Shown: positions 1-9,671, numbered from the stretch's first letter. The stretch is 64,000 bases of DNA from Hoeflea_A sp965204935 (GCF_965204935.1 NZ_CBDBFO010000002.1), one strand, 5' to 3'. Translations and numbers: made by a program. Notes: generated by a model from the sequence alone, not told the origin.

Positions 1-741
1 CGCTGGATCCTCGCCGCACTCAGGAACCGGCAATTCTTCTCGCTGACGGATGTGAATGCGGCGGTCCGCGAACTGCTCGAAAAGCTCAACAACCGCGTGA
101 CGCGCCATCTTGGCGGCAGCCGGCGGGAACTGTTCGAAGACCTTGACAGGCCGGCACTGAAAGCACTGCCGCAGGATCCATACGAATATGCAGCGTGGAA
201 GGAATGCCGTGCCGGCCTTGATTATCACGTTGAAGTGGACAAGCACTACTACTCGGTGCCTCACACGCTTCTACGCAAAAAACTGTGGGTCCGCTCCACC
301 GAGCGCACCGTCGAGATCTTCGATCGGGGCAATCGTGTTGCCAGCCATCTGCGCGGTCCAGGTAACAGACGACATACAACCGTGCTCGAGCACATGCCGG
401 CCAACCATCGCCATTACGCCGAGTGGACACCTGAAAGTATCAAGCGCCAGGCTGGCAAAGTCGGCCCGACCACCCAGGCCCTGGTCGAAATCATCCTGCG
501 CGAAAAACCCCATCCCGTTCAGGGGTTCCGCGCCTGTATCGGCATCGTGAAGCTCGCGCCGCAGCATGGAGCGCAGCGCCTCGAGGCGGCATGCGGCCGC
601 GCCATCGACATCGGGGCGCACTCCTACACCTCCGTCAATTCCATCCTCAAGAACAATCTCGATCGCAAACGGCCCGAAAAAGCCACGGACGGGCCGCCGA
701 TCCTCCATCAAAACATCCGTGGCTCAGGCTACTTCCATTGA
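1..741 (+). CDS. istA: IS21-family transposase IstA, C-terminal part
   Basis: The frame is open from base 1, so the gene begins before the window; about 246 residues are seen. The visible part matches the C-terminal region of IS21 transposases: the beta-barrel-like segment with YYSVPHTLL and VEIFDRGNRVASH, followed by the tail that contains EWTPESIKRQAGKVGP. The integrase catalytic core with its DDE residues would lie upstream and cannot be checked. The stop at 739-741 is six bases before the istB start, the usual coupled arrangement. It acts with IstB to insert the element. Confidence 0.9.
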   Translation, partial: RWILAALRNRQFFSLTDVNAAVRELLEKLNNRVTRHLGGSRRELFEDLDRPALKALPQDPYEYAAWKECRAGLDYHVEVDKHYYSVPHTLLRKKLWVRSTERTVEIFDRGNRVASHLRGPGNRRHTTVLEHMPANHRHYAEWTPESIKRQAGKVGPTTQALVEIILREKPHPVQGFRACIGIVKLAPQHGAQRLEAACGRAIDIGAHSYTSVNSILKNNLDRKRPEKATDGPPILHQNIRGSGYFH

Positions 742-747
742 AAGGAA

Positions 748-1512
748 ATGAAATTGCTCAACCATCCAACCCTCGACCAGTTGAAAGAACTCAAACTGGA
801 CGGCATGGCCGACGCCTTTGTCGAGCTGCAGGCACAAGACCGGGCTGCCGATCTCAGCCACCCCGAATGGCTGGGACTGTTGCTCGATCGGGAAACAGCA
901 AACCGCAGCACCAAACGCTTCAATACGCGATTACGGGCCGCCAGGTTGCGCCATGTTGGCGCCTCGATAGAAGACGTCGATTACCGCGCGTCCCGTAAGC
1001 TCGACAAGGCATTGTTCCAGCAGTTGGCAACCTGCAACTGGATCAGACATCACCGTTGCCTGCTGATTACCGGGCCGTGCGGGGTCGGCAAAACCTGGCT
1101 TGGCTACGCCCTCGGTCAAAATGCATGCCGCCATGGCTACACGGTCCTTTACAAGCGTGTGCCGCGGCTCTTCGCCGAACTCGAACTGGCGCATGGCGAT
1201 GGTCGGTTCCCGCGCTTGTTCCGGACGCTCGTCAAGGCCGATCTGCTGATCCTCGATGACTGGGGCCCCGATCGTCTCAATGCCAGCCAGCGGCGCGATC
1301 TCCTGGAAATCATCGAAGACCGCCACGGTGCCGGCTCGACAATGATCACGAGTCAACTGCCGGTGCACACTTGGCATGACGTTATTGATGAGCCCACATT
1401 CGGCGACGCGATTATGGACCGAATTTCTCACAACGCATACCGGCTCGAACTCGATGGGCCCTCGATGCGCAAATCGCAAGGCAATCAAACTGAACAGGAG
1501 CAATCGGCATGA
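748..1512 (+). CDS. istB: IS21-family helper ATPase IstB
   Basis: This 254-residue protein has the normal IstB length. It has a Walker A motif GPCGVGKT at about residues 109-116 and a Walker B stretch LLILDD at about 166-171, followed by the sensor-like region TMITSQLPVHTWH. IstB is the AAA+ helper that selects target DNA and stimulates the IstA transposase. The start ATG at 748 follows GAAAGGAA, a good ribosome binding site. It appears complete. Confidence 0.95.
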   Translation: MKLLNHPTLDQLKELKLDGMADAFVELQAQDRAADLSHPEWLGLLLDRETANRSTKRFNTRLRAARLRHVGASIEDVDYRASRKLDKALFQQLATCNWIRHHRCLLITGPCGVGKTWLGYALGQNACRHGYTVLYKRVPRLFAELELAHGDGRFPRLFRTLVKADLLILDDWGPDRLNASQRRDLLEIIEDRHGAGSTMITSQLPVHTWHDVIDEPTFGDAIMDRISHNAYRLELDGPSMRKSQGNQTEQEQSA

Positions 1513-1798
1513 TCCGAACGAACCTCACGCCCGCCCCGGTGGGTCCACAGGGGCCTCCCACGCGCGCCGCTGCGATAGACTCGTGCCGGTCTCTTCGCGC
1601 CGCGCGCGGGTCCCTCCTGGGGACTACCGGGACGGCCTGCACCGTGCTTGACGAAAGGCCAAAGTGCTGACATCAAGAAACCCATCCAGAAGGGTTGATC
1701 GCGCCGTCCACAATGCCAGACGCGGAAGTGGCCGCAATCAGCCGGATTCGGTGGCCGCAATAAACCGGAACAGGTGGCCGGATTGGCCGGAATGCGCA

Positions 1799-2856
1799 AG
1801 CGGTGATGGCAATATTGCCGTTTCCAGTTATGAGGGTATTGATTGCCTCTGAATTGTCTGGTGGTTCAGACGCCCCAAAAGTTGATACAGACGCATTAGC
1901 CGTGACGGAGATGTCACCATCTCCAAATATTTGAGCTTCAATCCCTTTCGACCCTTTGCCGGTACTCGTATTGATAGCGCCATTGGCAACGATCGTGATT
2001 GTGCTGGTGCCGGGGGTCGTTGCACTTTCTATCCTCGTGCCGATGCCGTCTGATAGGTCGCCCCTCGTTGTGATGATGTCATTGGCGGTGACTGAGACAT
2101 TGCCGTTGCCACCGAGCAAGACATCAATTCCGCCCGAATTGAATCGGCCCTGTGTAACCAGCGGACCGTTGGAGGTAATGTCGATATTGCCGTTTCCAGA
2201 TACACGCGCTTCGATTGCTTCCGATTGGACTTCCTCAGTTGTTATGGGACCATCATTGACAATCGTAATGCCGCCGTTTCCAAGGATTGTTGTTTCAATC
2301 CCGGTCGATGACGGCTGCTTGGTTGTAATTGACCCTGTTTTGTTGACGACAATGTTTCCGTTATTGCCGATCTCAACCATAATTCCTTCGGATGCATTAC
2401 CGTCGGTGGTGATACCAAAAAGATCCAGATCAGCTTCGAGAACGGCATTGCCATTGCCGGCAATGTCAAATTTGATGCCCTCGTTGTTGTTCCCCGTTGG
2501 GGTGATGGCCGAAGTAAGGTTCCTGACGGTCAATTCGTTCAGCGGCGGTCCGTTGGCATCAAGACCCGCGGACAGATCGCCCTCGCAGATCGAAACACCG
2601 CCGAAGAACGTACACTGGGCAGGAACAGTTCCCGGCGGGTTGAGGATGACCTGCGCATTGACCGCGTAGACGGGGGCGATCGCCGCGGCAAGCGCCGTGC
2701 CCGATGCGAGCATTGCCCTGCGAAACAAGCGTATTTTTTGCTTCGCCGGCTGATCCTCCCGGCGCTGCAGCGCGGCTTGCCGCCGCCGCCCATGACGGTT
2801 CAGCCGCCGGACTGGATCATGTGTCGCCGACGGCACGCACAGCTTTGCCACATCCA
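1799..2856 (-). pseudogene. Repeat-rich secreted/autotransporter-like protein, 3' end removed by IS21
   Basis: On the minus strand the frame encodes an N-terminal hydrophobic signal-like segment (RRAMLASGTALAAAIAP, ending near VNAQ) followed by loosely repeated beta-helix units containing GNGNI, NGPITTE and SxGI, with a period near 31 residues. Similar Gly/Asn-rich repeats occur in autotransporter passenger domains. The native sequence stops at ITGNGNIAIT; the next codons are IS21 sequence with a stop at 1673. No C-terminal barrel remains in the window. I take the ATG at 2856 (MDVAKL) as the likely start; an in-frame start further upstream at 2968 is possible. The rest of the gene may lie left of the IS21 copy, outside this window. 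Confidence 0.7.
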
Positions 2857-3746
2857 TGGAGACCCCACCCAAAAAGCCAGCCCGGCACCCAACGCATTTG
2901 AGCCCGGGAATCCCCGCGAAAAAGCCCGACCGGCCTTTCCCGCGCATCAATTCGGGCAGACACGACATGTGTCCGCCCGAGATAAAACAATCACCCGGAT
3001 TCTAACCGCGCTCCTCGGACGGCGAAATCTGACAGAAATCTCATCTTTGTAGGCCTTGCGTCTCAGCGGTTGCCGGCACGGTTTTGCACCTCAGTATTGC
3101 TTGTTGTCCGTTTCACAGTAACGGTTCAGCGAGGAGACGCGGCGGCCGGGGAAAGAATCGCCATTCAGCGCTTCGAAGCGATGGAACCACGCGCAGGGCA
3201 CGGATGTTCATGCCGTTCGTTTCCCGAAATTGTGCAAGGAACATTTCGGACATGGGCGGAGACAGGCACATGCCGGGCCTATGTGCCGGCAACATGCGGG
3301 GTACTACAACAGGCATCCATGATCGATGTCGCGGCCGGCGGTGGGGTTGCTGACGACATGGTATTGATCGTTGTGGGTCCATGTCCGCCCGTCCATCAGC
3401 AACCTTCACCGCCTTCCCGCCAACTTCGTGCGCCTGGCGGGTATTTGACCGACTGGCTCAAGCACCCGATCGGAACGGGTGCCCGAAAAATGCGAACGGT
3501 GGAGACCTATAAAGGTCTCCGTTCGAACGAAATCGGGGGCTTAAGATTCCGCCCGGATTTGCCGTTCTCACATCAAGGACTTTATCCGGACGATGCGAAT
3601 GAAAAAATCTGTTCCACGTCTTAATGTTGTATGGCTTGCGTCTCAACGGTACGCATTTCGGCTGCACGTCTCAAAACAGCCGGTTGCTGATCTTAACCTG
3701 CAATGTCGTCGGGTATCCTTGTGTACAGGAATCTGTACCTGCGCCG
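2857..3746. other. Long non-coding or degraded stretch
   Basis: About 890 bases lie between the interrupted repeat-protein gene and the AraC-type gene. Open frames exist, the longest 184 codons at 3070-3624, but none has a recognisable domain or protein-like composition. Two loosely similar segments share CTTGCGTCTCA-N-CGGT at about 3055 and 3638. The stretch just upstream of 2856 should hold the promoter of the repeat-protein gene, but I cannot place it. Confidence 0.4.
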
Positions 3747-4784
3747 TTATCCATTGCGAAACTGATCGAACCAGGCTTTCGTGACCTGCATGAGCTCCGT
3801 TGGTGCCCGACCGCGAGCTGGCTTTGCATTTGCCAGACAGGCGGAGGGAGAGACGCCAAACCGCTCACGGAACAACCGATTGAAATGTGTGGCGTCCGTA
3901 AAATGCCATCGCTTGGCAATTGCGCTCACGATACCGCGTTCCGGCTTTGCTCTGGCAAGCTCGAAAAAGCACCGGTCCAGGCGGCGGTTGCGGATGTGGC
4001 GCAATATGCCGCCCTCTTCATCGAAATGCCGATAGACCGTGGCACGAGATACATTGAACGCGCTGGTGATCTTGTCGATATCAAGGTCCGGGCGGCCGAG
4101 ATGCAAACCCACAAAGTCACGCAGGAGCAGCGACAGGGGCAACTCAAGATCCTGCGGATCGTCGTCGCCGGCTGTGCGTCGCAGCATAAATCGGCCCACC
4201 AGATCAAGAAAGGTCTGTTCCAGAAGCGCGGCGTTTTCATGGGGACCTTGATTCTGAGCTGCCAACATCTCGGTATGCGCGCATAAAAGAAGGCGGCCTG
4301 CCGGTGAGTTGAGGTCGAGAGATGTCAGCTTTGGCTCTTCGCCACGCGCGAATCCGAGGGCCGAGTGTGGTATGTACGTTCCAAGGCTTCGGTTGCGCGT
4401 TTGAATAGCCTGGTAAGGCAGCGACATGTCAACGAGCCGCAGGCTGTCCGGCGTGATGTCGAACTCGGTATCGTCGACCATTCCACGCCCGCCTTTTGAG
4501 ATGATCCGCGCAAAGTGCAGGTATTGTGAGTCGACGTCCTTGCGTGCGGCCGGGTCGTGAACGAACCTTTGAGCGGGAAACGTCGCGTTCGCCGTCATCA
4601 GCCCCTGCGATTTTGTGACGATAACATCAATATCGACAACGCTGTCCCTTTCCGGCTCGAGCAGATGGACATCGTAGATTGGTGAACAGAGATCGCGCCA
4701 TTGTTCAAAATCAAGCTGCATTCGCCAACGCCTCATCCGCGTATGGCCGGCCGAGGAACAGGCCACAATGGTGTTTGGTTCCAT
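3747..4784 (-). CDS. AraC-family transcriptional regulator
   Basis: The product is 345 residues, within the usual 300-350 for two-domain AraC activators. The N-terminal two thirds resemble the AraC-binding-like domain, with the HFARIISKGGRGMVDD segment. The C-terminal 100 residues form the paired helix-turn-helix, with DIDKITSAFNVSRATVYRHF as the first helix pair and AKRWHFTDATHFNRLFRERFG as the second, close to the family signature. The start is uncertain: ATG codons at 4784, 4736 and 4721 are all possible, none with a strong ribosome binding site. It faces away from the acyl-CoA synthetase gene and shares its upstream region. A second regulator of the same type lies at 9884-10939. The effector is unknown. 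Confidence 0.9.
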   Translation of the reverse strand: MEPNTIVACSSAGHTRMRRWRMQLDFEQWRDLCSPIYDVHLLEPERDSVVDIDVIVTKSQGLMTANATFPAQRFVHDPAARKDVDSQYLHFARIISKGGRGMVDDTEFDITPDSLRLVDMSLPYQAIQTRNRSLGTYIPHSALGFARGEEPKLTSLDLNSPAGRLLLCAHTEMLAAQNQGPHENAALLEQTFLDLVGRFMLRRTAGDDDPQDLELPLSLLLRDFVGLHLGRPDLDIDKITSAFNVSRATVYRHFDEEGGILRHIRNRRLDRCFFELARAKPERGIVSAIAKRWHFTDATHFNRLFRERFGVSPSACLANAKPARGRAPTELMQVTKAWFDQFRNG

Positions 4785-5496
4785 GCCGGTTCACCGGATC
4801 GCTGATACCCGGTTGTTCGTCGCCAGCTCGGACGAGACCGGCGTCGCTCAGTGCATCATCAAGGTCGGACAAAAGCCGAAACGGCCAGTGTGCGGGGCAT
4901 ATCCCGCGTTCTTGTCCTGCATGGCGGCGACACGTTTCGGGCAAGGCCCACAACATCTCCCCGGAAGTTCAGCGAGAATATTCGGTTTCCGGCAACCTGT
5001 CGTTGTCCGGGAGTCCCGACTTTGTTGCCTGAGAGTTTCACTGCCTGCGCAGGAAAGCCTTCAGCACATCGTTCCCGTTACCGGAAGTCTCTGCTGAAAT
5101 GGCCAGTCGGCGAGAAGCCGAACCTCTCGGTGGCACGGGTATCCGCTCCACCTGATGCCGGACCGAACTCCAGCGCGCCCCAGTAATATTTTGTTCCTGA
5201 AAATCAGCACTTTGGCCGTTGGCATGTCTCTTCGGTAACGTGTCCCGATTTGCGTCTTCGTAACGGCTCGTTTGTTGGACGAAGGCTTACGTCATTTGCA
5301 ATCTGATTTCGCATTGTCAGCCTGACACCGTGTGACCGGTCGAGCCTGTTCCAAGCGGAATAAAACGAAATCGACCGGTTTATCATGCTCTTTACGAGTC
5401 TCAATCGGCCAGCTAACGCTAGTGCGGTACTGGCTGTTTGAAACACGGCCAATCTGTGCTGTTTCGAAATACAACGCAGCCGAAAAGGGTTCGTTC
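4785..5496. other. Intergenic region between divergent AraC and acyl-CoA synthetase genes
   Basis: No convincing coding frame is seen. The main recognisable content is a glycine-riboswitch-like aptamer on the minus strand at 5012-5099. The remainder should contain the two divergent promoters, which I cannot assign. Confidence 0.5.
5012..5099 (-). promoter_or_regulatory. Glycine-riboswitch-like aptamer
   Basis: Read on the minus strand, the segment contains in order AGCAGAGAC, a short hairpin (TTCC, loop, GGAA), GTGCTGAAGG, a small CCTGCGCAGG hairpin and TGAAACTCTCAGGCA followed by ACAAAG. This follows the glycine aptamer core, whose consensus parts are GGAGAG, a P2 hairpin, GCCGAAGG, a P3 hairpin and AAACTCTCAGGCA. 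Weak points are CTGAAG for CCGAAG and a closing P1 stem that I cannot pair well. On the same strand the next gene is the AraC-type regulator starting at 4784 or below, an unusual target. It may be functional, a relic or a divergent singlet. Confidence 0.5.
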
Positions 5497-7059
5497 ATGC
5501 CGCTTTCCGGTCCAAGACTGCAAGGCCCTGCCCGTTTATATGATCTGCTTGGAAGCAGCGTGGCGACCAGGCCCGACGAGGTCGCGCTGGTGTCCGCGGC
5601 CGATAGCTGGACGTGGCGGCAACTGGGCCGGGACATAAACGCGCTTGCTGCTTGCATGGTTTCCATGGGATTGCGTCCGGGCGACCGGGTCGCCTCTTTG
5701 ATGCCCAATTGCGGCGAATTGCTGATTTATCAACTGGCTTGCCTGAAAGCGGGTCTTATCCTGACACCGCTCAACTATCGATACACTCCTTCGAATGTCG
5801 ATCATGCGCTCCATGTGTGCGAGGCAAAATTGTTGCTTGCGCATGCCGAAAGAGCTGCGGACATCGCCGCGAGCGAAATCGCAAACCGGCTGCCAATGGG
5901 CCTGATCTGCGCGGGTGGATCTCTGGCGGGCGCGAGGCTATTTGACGATTTGGTCCGGTCCGACCCCGCCGGAAGCGATTTTCCGGAGCCCGATATCGAC
6001 GCACCGGCATTCATTTTTTTCACATCCGGCAGCACGGGCGAACCCAAGGGGGTGATGCACAGCCTTTCATCCTTCGGATCGATTGCTGCAGGTTTCGCCC
6101 AGGCCATGGATCTTACTGGAAATGATGTCGTATTCCCGGGCGGCTCCATATCGCATGTCGGCAGCCTCTCCACCGCATTTGCCGCGCTGTCTGTCGGCGC
6201 ACGCGTGGTCCTGGCGCGCAGTTTCGACGGCGATGTCGTTTTGCCCCTGCTTCGGACACTCCGGCCCACAGTGCTTGTTGCGCTTCCCGCGGCGTTGATC
6301 GCTCTGCAACACGATCATGAGGCGAGTGGCGAGGATTTCAGCTCGGTGCGCCTTTGCATAACCGGGGGCGACAAGTTTCCCGTGGACCTCGAGAGAGAAT
6401 TTACCAAGTTGACAGGACTGGAAATCAAGGAGACTTACGGGTTGACCGAAGCTGCGGACTTCACGCTCGACCCGCCGAACCGGGCCACGAAATCCGGTTC
6501 CGTCGGCCTTGTCTGCCCCGGCTACCACGCATCGCTCCGCGATGCTGACGGAAAGGAAGTGCCGACAGGTACCGAGGGAACCTTGTGGATCTCCGGCGAT
6601 CCGGTGTTCCTGGGCTACTGGAAAAACCCGGAAGCGACTGAAGAGGCCTTTGCCGACGGCTGGTTCAATACGGGCGATGTCATGCGGGCCGATGCGGACG
6701 GATATCTCTGGTTCCGCGGCCGGAAAAAACAGATCATCGTGCATGACGGATCAAACATCGCGCCGCAGGAGGTTGAAGAGGCTGTCACGCTTCACCCTGC
6801 CGTCGATCTTGCCGGTGTCGTTGGCGTGCACGATGCCGTACACGGCGAAGCCGTCTGTGCCTACGTCACCATCAAGGGTGGCTTGTCTCGACCAACGGGC
6901 GCCGAAATCATCCAAACGGCCCGACAAAAAATCGGATACAAGGCCCCGGATGTTATCCACTTTCTCGACGAGATGCCGCTCAATGCATCCGGCAAGGTGG
7001 ACAGGCTTTATCTTAAAAAACTGGCTGCAGACCGTCTCTCCGCAGACCATGCTCATTGA
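5497..7059 (+). CDS. AMP-forming acyl-CoA synthetase
   Basis: This 520-residue member of the ANL adenylating family should activate a carboxylic acid to its CoA thioester through an acyl-adenylate. The phosphate-binding loop TSGSTGEPKG lies near residue 175, YGLTEA near 313, the TGD motif near 393 and the catalytic-lysine region NASGKV near 499. The frame extends upstream to 5332, but the ATG at 5497 (MPLSGPRL) gives the family-typical N-terminus and follows AAAAGGG. It stands alone between two AraC-type regulators and two repeat-rich surface protein genes. The acid substrate cannot be told from sequence; a medium-chain or aromatic acid is typical of relatives. Confidence 0.9.
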   Translation: MPLSGPRLQGPARLYDLLGSSVATRPDEVALVSAADSWTWRQLGRDINALAACMVSMGLRPGDRVASLMPNCGELLIYQLACLKAGLILTPLNYRYTPSNVDHALHVCEAKLLLAHAERAADIAASEIANRLPMGLICAGGSLAGARLFDDLVRSDPAGSDFPEPDIDAPAFIFFTSGSTGEPKGVMHSLSSFGSIAAGFAQAMDLTGNDVVFPGGSISHVGSLSTAFAALSVGARVVLARSFDGDVVLPLLRTLRPTVLVALPAALIALQHDHEASGEDFSSVRLCITGGDKFPVDLEREFTKLTGLEIKETYGLTEAADFTLDPPNRATKSGSVGLVCPGYHASLRDADGKEVPTGTEGTLWISGDPVFLGYWKNPEATEEAFADGWFNTGDVMRADADGYLWFRGRKKQIIVHDGSNIAPQEVEEAVTLHPAVDLAGVVGVHDAVHGEAVCAYVTIKGGLSRPTGAEIIQTARQKIGYKAPDVIHFLDEMPLNASGKVDRLYLKKLAADRLSADHAH

Positions 7060-7400
7060 TCAATTCCAGCGCCGGCAAATGTTGAACTTGTGCACCAGGT
7101 CATCGATCCAATCGTCCGGAAAAACTCGAATTCAACTGGTCGAGATTCATTCACCATTCAACCGATTGGAAGGAGCGTTACTGTACGAAGGGGATCAATC
7201 TTCCCTTGCTCCAAACACCTAGCGTTTTCGGCGTGCGGCCGATTTTTCCAAGCATTGAGACTGATGGCATACAAAGTAGAGATTCCCAGCAAAGGACAAG
7301 CACCCGAGGATCGCATATTTTCCGATAGGCGGTTCCCATGAGATTCGCCTGAACATGGCAACGCACTTTTTGACCGGTGCAAGATCCGTTGGGTGAATAA
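7060..7400. other. Intergenic region upstream of the autotransporter
   Basis: I see no coding frame of interest, no clear terminator hairpin and no copy of the island-wide motif. It should contain the promoter of the downstream autotransporter gene. Confidence 0.4.
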
Positions 7401-9671
7401 ATGTATGCTGCATGCACAAGACACTTTCTGCTTGGCCTGTCTTCAATAGCATTGGTCGCCGCACTGCCAGATCATGGCTTGGCAGATGACATTGTCATCG
7501 TGGGCAACAATCCGGCGACGGTTGTTCTGGATGGTGATGACACGCTTGTGATAACGCCAAGCGGCAGCGTAACACCCCCACCCGGAAATGTTGGTGTTCA
7601 AAGCACAGGTGGCAATAACGAGATCACCAATAGCGGCTCGATCCGTACCAAGGGCATCGGTGCCAACGGGATTGATAACAACGTGTCGAGCAATTCCCCC
7701 GTCACCAACAACGGTTCGATCCATACCGAGGGTGTCTCCGCCGACGGGATCTGGAACAACGTGTCGCACAATTCCCCCGTCACCAACAAAGGTTCGATCC
7801 AAACTGAGAATGACTTCGCCGAAGGGATTGACAACAACGTGTCGCACAATTCCCCGGTTACCAATAGCGGCTCGATCCGTACTAAGGGTATCGGCGCCGA
7901 CGGGATTGAGAACAACGCGTCGAGAAATTCCCCCGTTATCAACAGCGGCTCGATCCGTACCGAAGGGGAGAACGCCGAAGGGATCTGGAACAACGTGTCG
8001 GATAATGCTTCCGTCACAAACAACGGTTCGATCCATACCAAGGGTAACATCGCCGCCGGGATTTGGAACGACCAGTCGGATATTTCGCCGATCACCAATA
8101 GCGGCTCGATCCATACCGAAGGTATAGACGCTCATGGGATTTTGAATCGCTTTTCGAACAGGTCTCCCGTCACCAATAGTGGCTCGATCCATACTAAGGA
8201 AGCGGATGCCCGCGGGATTTGGAATAATGCGTCGGACGATTCCCCTGTCACCAATAGCGGTTCGATCCATACCGGCGGATCGCGTGCTTACGGGATTTGG
8301 AACTTTAATTCATTCAATTCGCCCGTCACCAATAGCGGCTCGATCCATACCAAAGGGGATTTCGGTTACGGGATTTGGAGTTTCGGTTCGACCAGTTCCC
8401 CGGTCACCAATATCGGCTGGGTTGTAAGCGAAAGAAGCGAGGCCATCCGGATAGACGATACGGATGGGGTGCTGAACCTTCATGCACCTGCCTTTCTTGG
8501 CGGTGCGATCACGTTCGTCCAAGGGGCGAGTGCCAATATCACCACCGGGCCGTCCCATTCTGTGCTCTGGCACTTGCCGGCCAATATGATCGGAGGCGAT
8601 CCAACCATCTCTGGCCCTGTGCCGTGGTTTTATGATGCAACCACCAAACAGTTCGCAACCTATGATCCGTCTGGCCTTCAAGGATCATTCAATCAGCTCG
8701 GCAATATGACGAACCTGTTGTCACAGGTCGGCCGCGCGAATCTTGAGACCGGCGGCAGCGAAGAGGGCGTTGCCGCCTATGCGGGAAGCCGCGTCACCTC
8801 GGCCTTTGGCAACGGTGGAACGGACGCAGATAACGGTCAGTTCTGGATCACCGGTTTCGGCGGCTCCATCGACCATGACGGCGATGCCTCAAGCCTGGGA
8901 CAAACCATCCGGCAGATTGGCATTGCGGCCGGCTACACCTGGCAGCAGGCTTTGGACCTGCAACTTAATGTCATGGGGGGCTATATCCACGGCAGTATCG
9001 AGGCCAACAGCCGTTTTGCACAATCCCAGGACATTGACAGCGATGGCGTGTTTGCCGGTGTTTTTGGCGACAAGCAATGGGGCAATGTCAGCATCGACTT
9101 CGGCCTTGTCGGCGGCTGGCTGTCTTCGGACAGCGCCCGTTTCGTCAATGACAACCTTGCGCTGACCAACGGATTGACGCTGGGCCAGAGCCATGCTGTT
9201 GCGTCCTTTGACAGTTGGTTCGTTGCGCCGGAAATCGGCATAGGCATGGATATCAGCCGCAGCGATATCGTCTATACGCCCTCGGCACATCTTCGCTACG
9301 CCCTGCAGCAGATCGATGGCTTTACGGAGAGCGGATCGGCTGCCAATGCGCAGGTCGGCTCCCGCTCAATTGGCATGATCGAGGCCAATGTGGAGGTGGC
9401 AGCGGCAAAGCCAGTCAAATTCGGCACGGTGACAGGACGCATCGGCTATCTGGCGCGCTATTCCACCGGGGATGAGGCGGTGCCGGTTGTTTTGCTGAAC
9501 ATCACCAACACAGTCGGCTTTGGTGATACCGAAAGCCATTCGGCATATCTTGGCCTTGCAGCAGATATTGATATCACGCCCACCACCAGCCTTGTGCTTG
9601 ATGGAACCGGTTTTGTTGGTGGCGATTTGCTTGGCTTTCAAGGCCTTGCAAAGCTCGTCGCAAGCTACTGA
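7401..9671 (+). CDS. Autotransporter with 26-residue passenger repeats
   Basis: The 756-residue product has an N-terminal signal peptide (HFLLGLSSIALVAALP, likely cut after GLA near residue 28), a passenger of ten tandem 26-residue repeats at residues 74-333 plus a degenerate eleventh, and a C-terminal beta-barrel of roughly 270 residues starting near NGQFWITGFGGS. Repeats share PVTNSGSIHTKG and GIWNN. The barrel ends in an aromatic residue (ASY), as type V secretion barrels usually do, so the protein looks complete. By family, the barrel inserts in the outer membrane and the passenger is displayed outside, perhaps as an adhesin. The AraC regulator at 9884-10939 converges on it. The interrupted gene at 1799-2856 is similar in style. 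Confidence 0.85.
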   Translation: MYAACTRHFLLGLSSIALVAALPDHGLADDIVIVGNNPATVVLDGDDTLVITPSGSVTPPPGNVGVQSTGGNNEITNSGSIRTKGIGANGIDNNVSSNSPVTNNGSIHTEGVSADGIWNNVSHNSPVTNKGSIQTENDFAEGIDNNVSHNSPVTNSGSIRTKGIGADGIENNASRNSPVINSGSIRTEGENAEGIWNNVSDNASVTNNGSIHTKGNIAAGIWNDQSDISPITNSGSIHTEGIDAHGILNRFSNRSPVTNSGSIHTKEADARGIWNNASDDSPVTNSGSIHTGGSRAYGIWNFNSFNSPVTNSGSIHTKGDFGYGIWSFGSTSSPVTNIGWVVSERSEAIRIDDTDGVLNLHAPAFLGGAITFVQGASANITTGPSHSVLWHLPANMIGGDPTISGPVPWFYDATTKQFATYDPSGLQGSFNQLGNMTNLLSQVGRANLETGGSEEGVAAYAGSRVTSAFGNGGTDADNGQFWITGFGGSIDHDGDASSLGQTIRQIGIAAGYTWQQALDLQLNVMGGYIHGSIEANSRFAQSQDIDSDGVFAGVFGDKQWGNVSIDFGLVGGWLSSDSARFVNDNLALTNGLTLGQSHAVASFDSWFVAPEIGIGMDISRSDIVYTPSAHLRYALQQIDGFTESGSAANAQVGSRSIGMIEANVEVAAAKPVKFGTVTGRIGYLARYSTGDEAVPVVLLNITNTVGFGDTESHSAYLGLAADIDITPTTSLVLDGTGFVGGDLLGFQGLAKLVASY
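7620..8399 (+). repeat. Ten 78-bp tandem coding repeats
   Basis: Ten in-frame 78-bp units encode the 26-residue passenger repeat of the autotransporter. They are conserved at Pro/Thr-Asn-Ser-Gly-Ser-Ile and at Gly-Ile-Trp-Asn, and vary at about five positions in the middle. An eleventh unit from 8400 decays after its first ten residues. Such arrays can change copy number by recombination. Confidence 0.9.

Larger units (their letters stand above)
1..1798 (+). mobile_element. IS21-family insertion sequence, right part (left end outside window)
   Basis: The element carries an istA-type transposase tail and a complete istB in the normal IS21 order. Its right end holds three direct copies of a GTGGCC-N-CCGGA unit starting at 1728, 1751 and 1774, a 23-bp period typical of IS21 multiple terminal repeats. 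The outermost copy ends in TGCGCA at 1798, which reads inward as TGCGCATTCCGGCCA. Directly beyond it the reading frame of the repeat-protein gene on the minus strand resumes, so 1798 is the likely boundary. The left end and the target duplication lie outside the window. Confidence 0.85.

Noticed and set aside
1956..2669. 237-codon open frame on the plus strand
   Set aside because: It is the complement of the interrupted repeat-protein gene, which has a signal peptide and a clear repeat pattern on the other strand.
3070..3624. 184-codon frame between the repeat-protein and AraC genes
   Set aside because: Composition is not protein-like, there is no ribosome binding site or known family, and it overlaps nothing conserved.
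3638..3655. Similarity to a segment near 3055 (CTTGCGTCTCA-N-CGGT)
   Set aside because: Only about 16 bases match well; too short to call a repeat or operator.
7443..8270. Long 275-codon open frame on the minus strand
   Set aside because: It is antisense to the autotransporter repeats; its regularity only mirrors the 78-bp repeat, and it has no independent domain.
7620..8399. Regular 78-bp repeats as a CRISPR array
   Set aside because: The repeats are in frame, lack unique spacers of constant length, and encode protein repeats; no cas genes are present.
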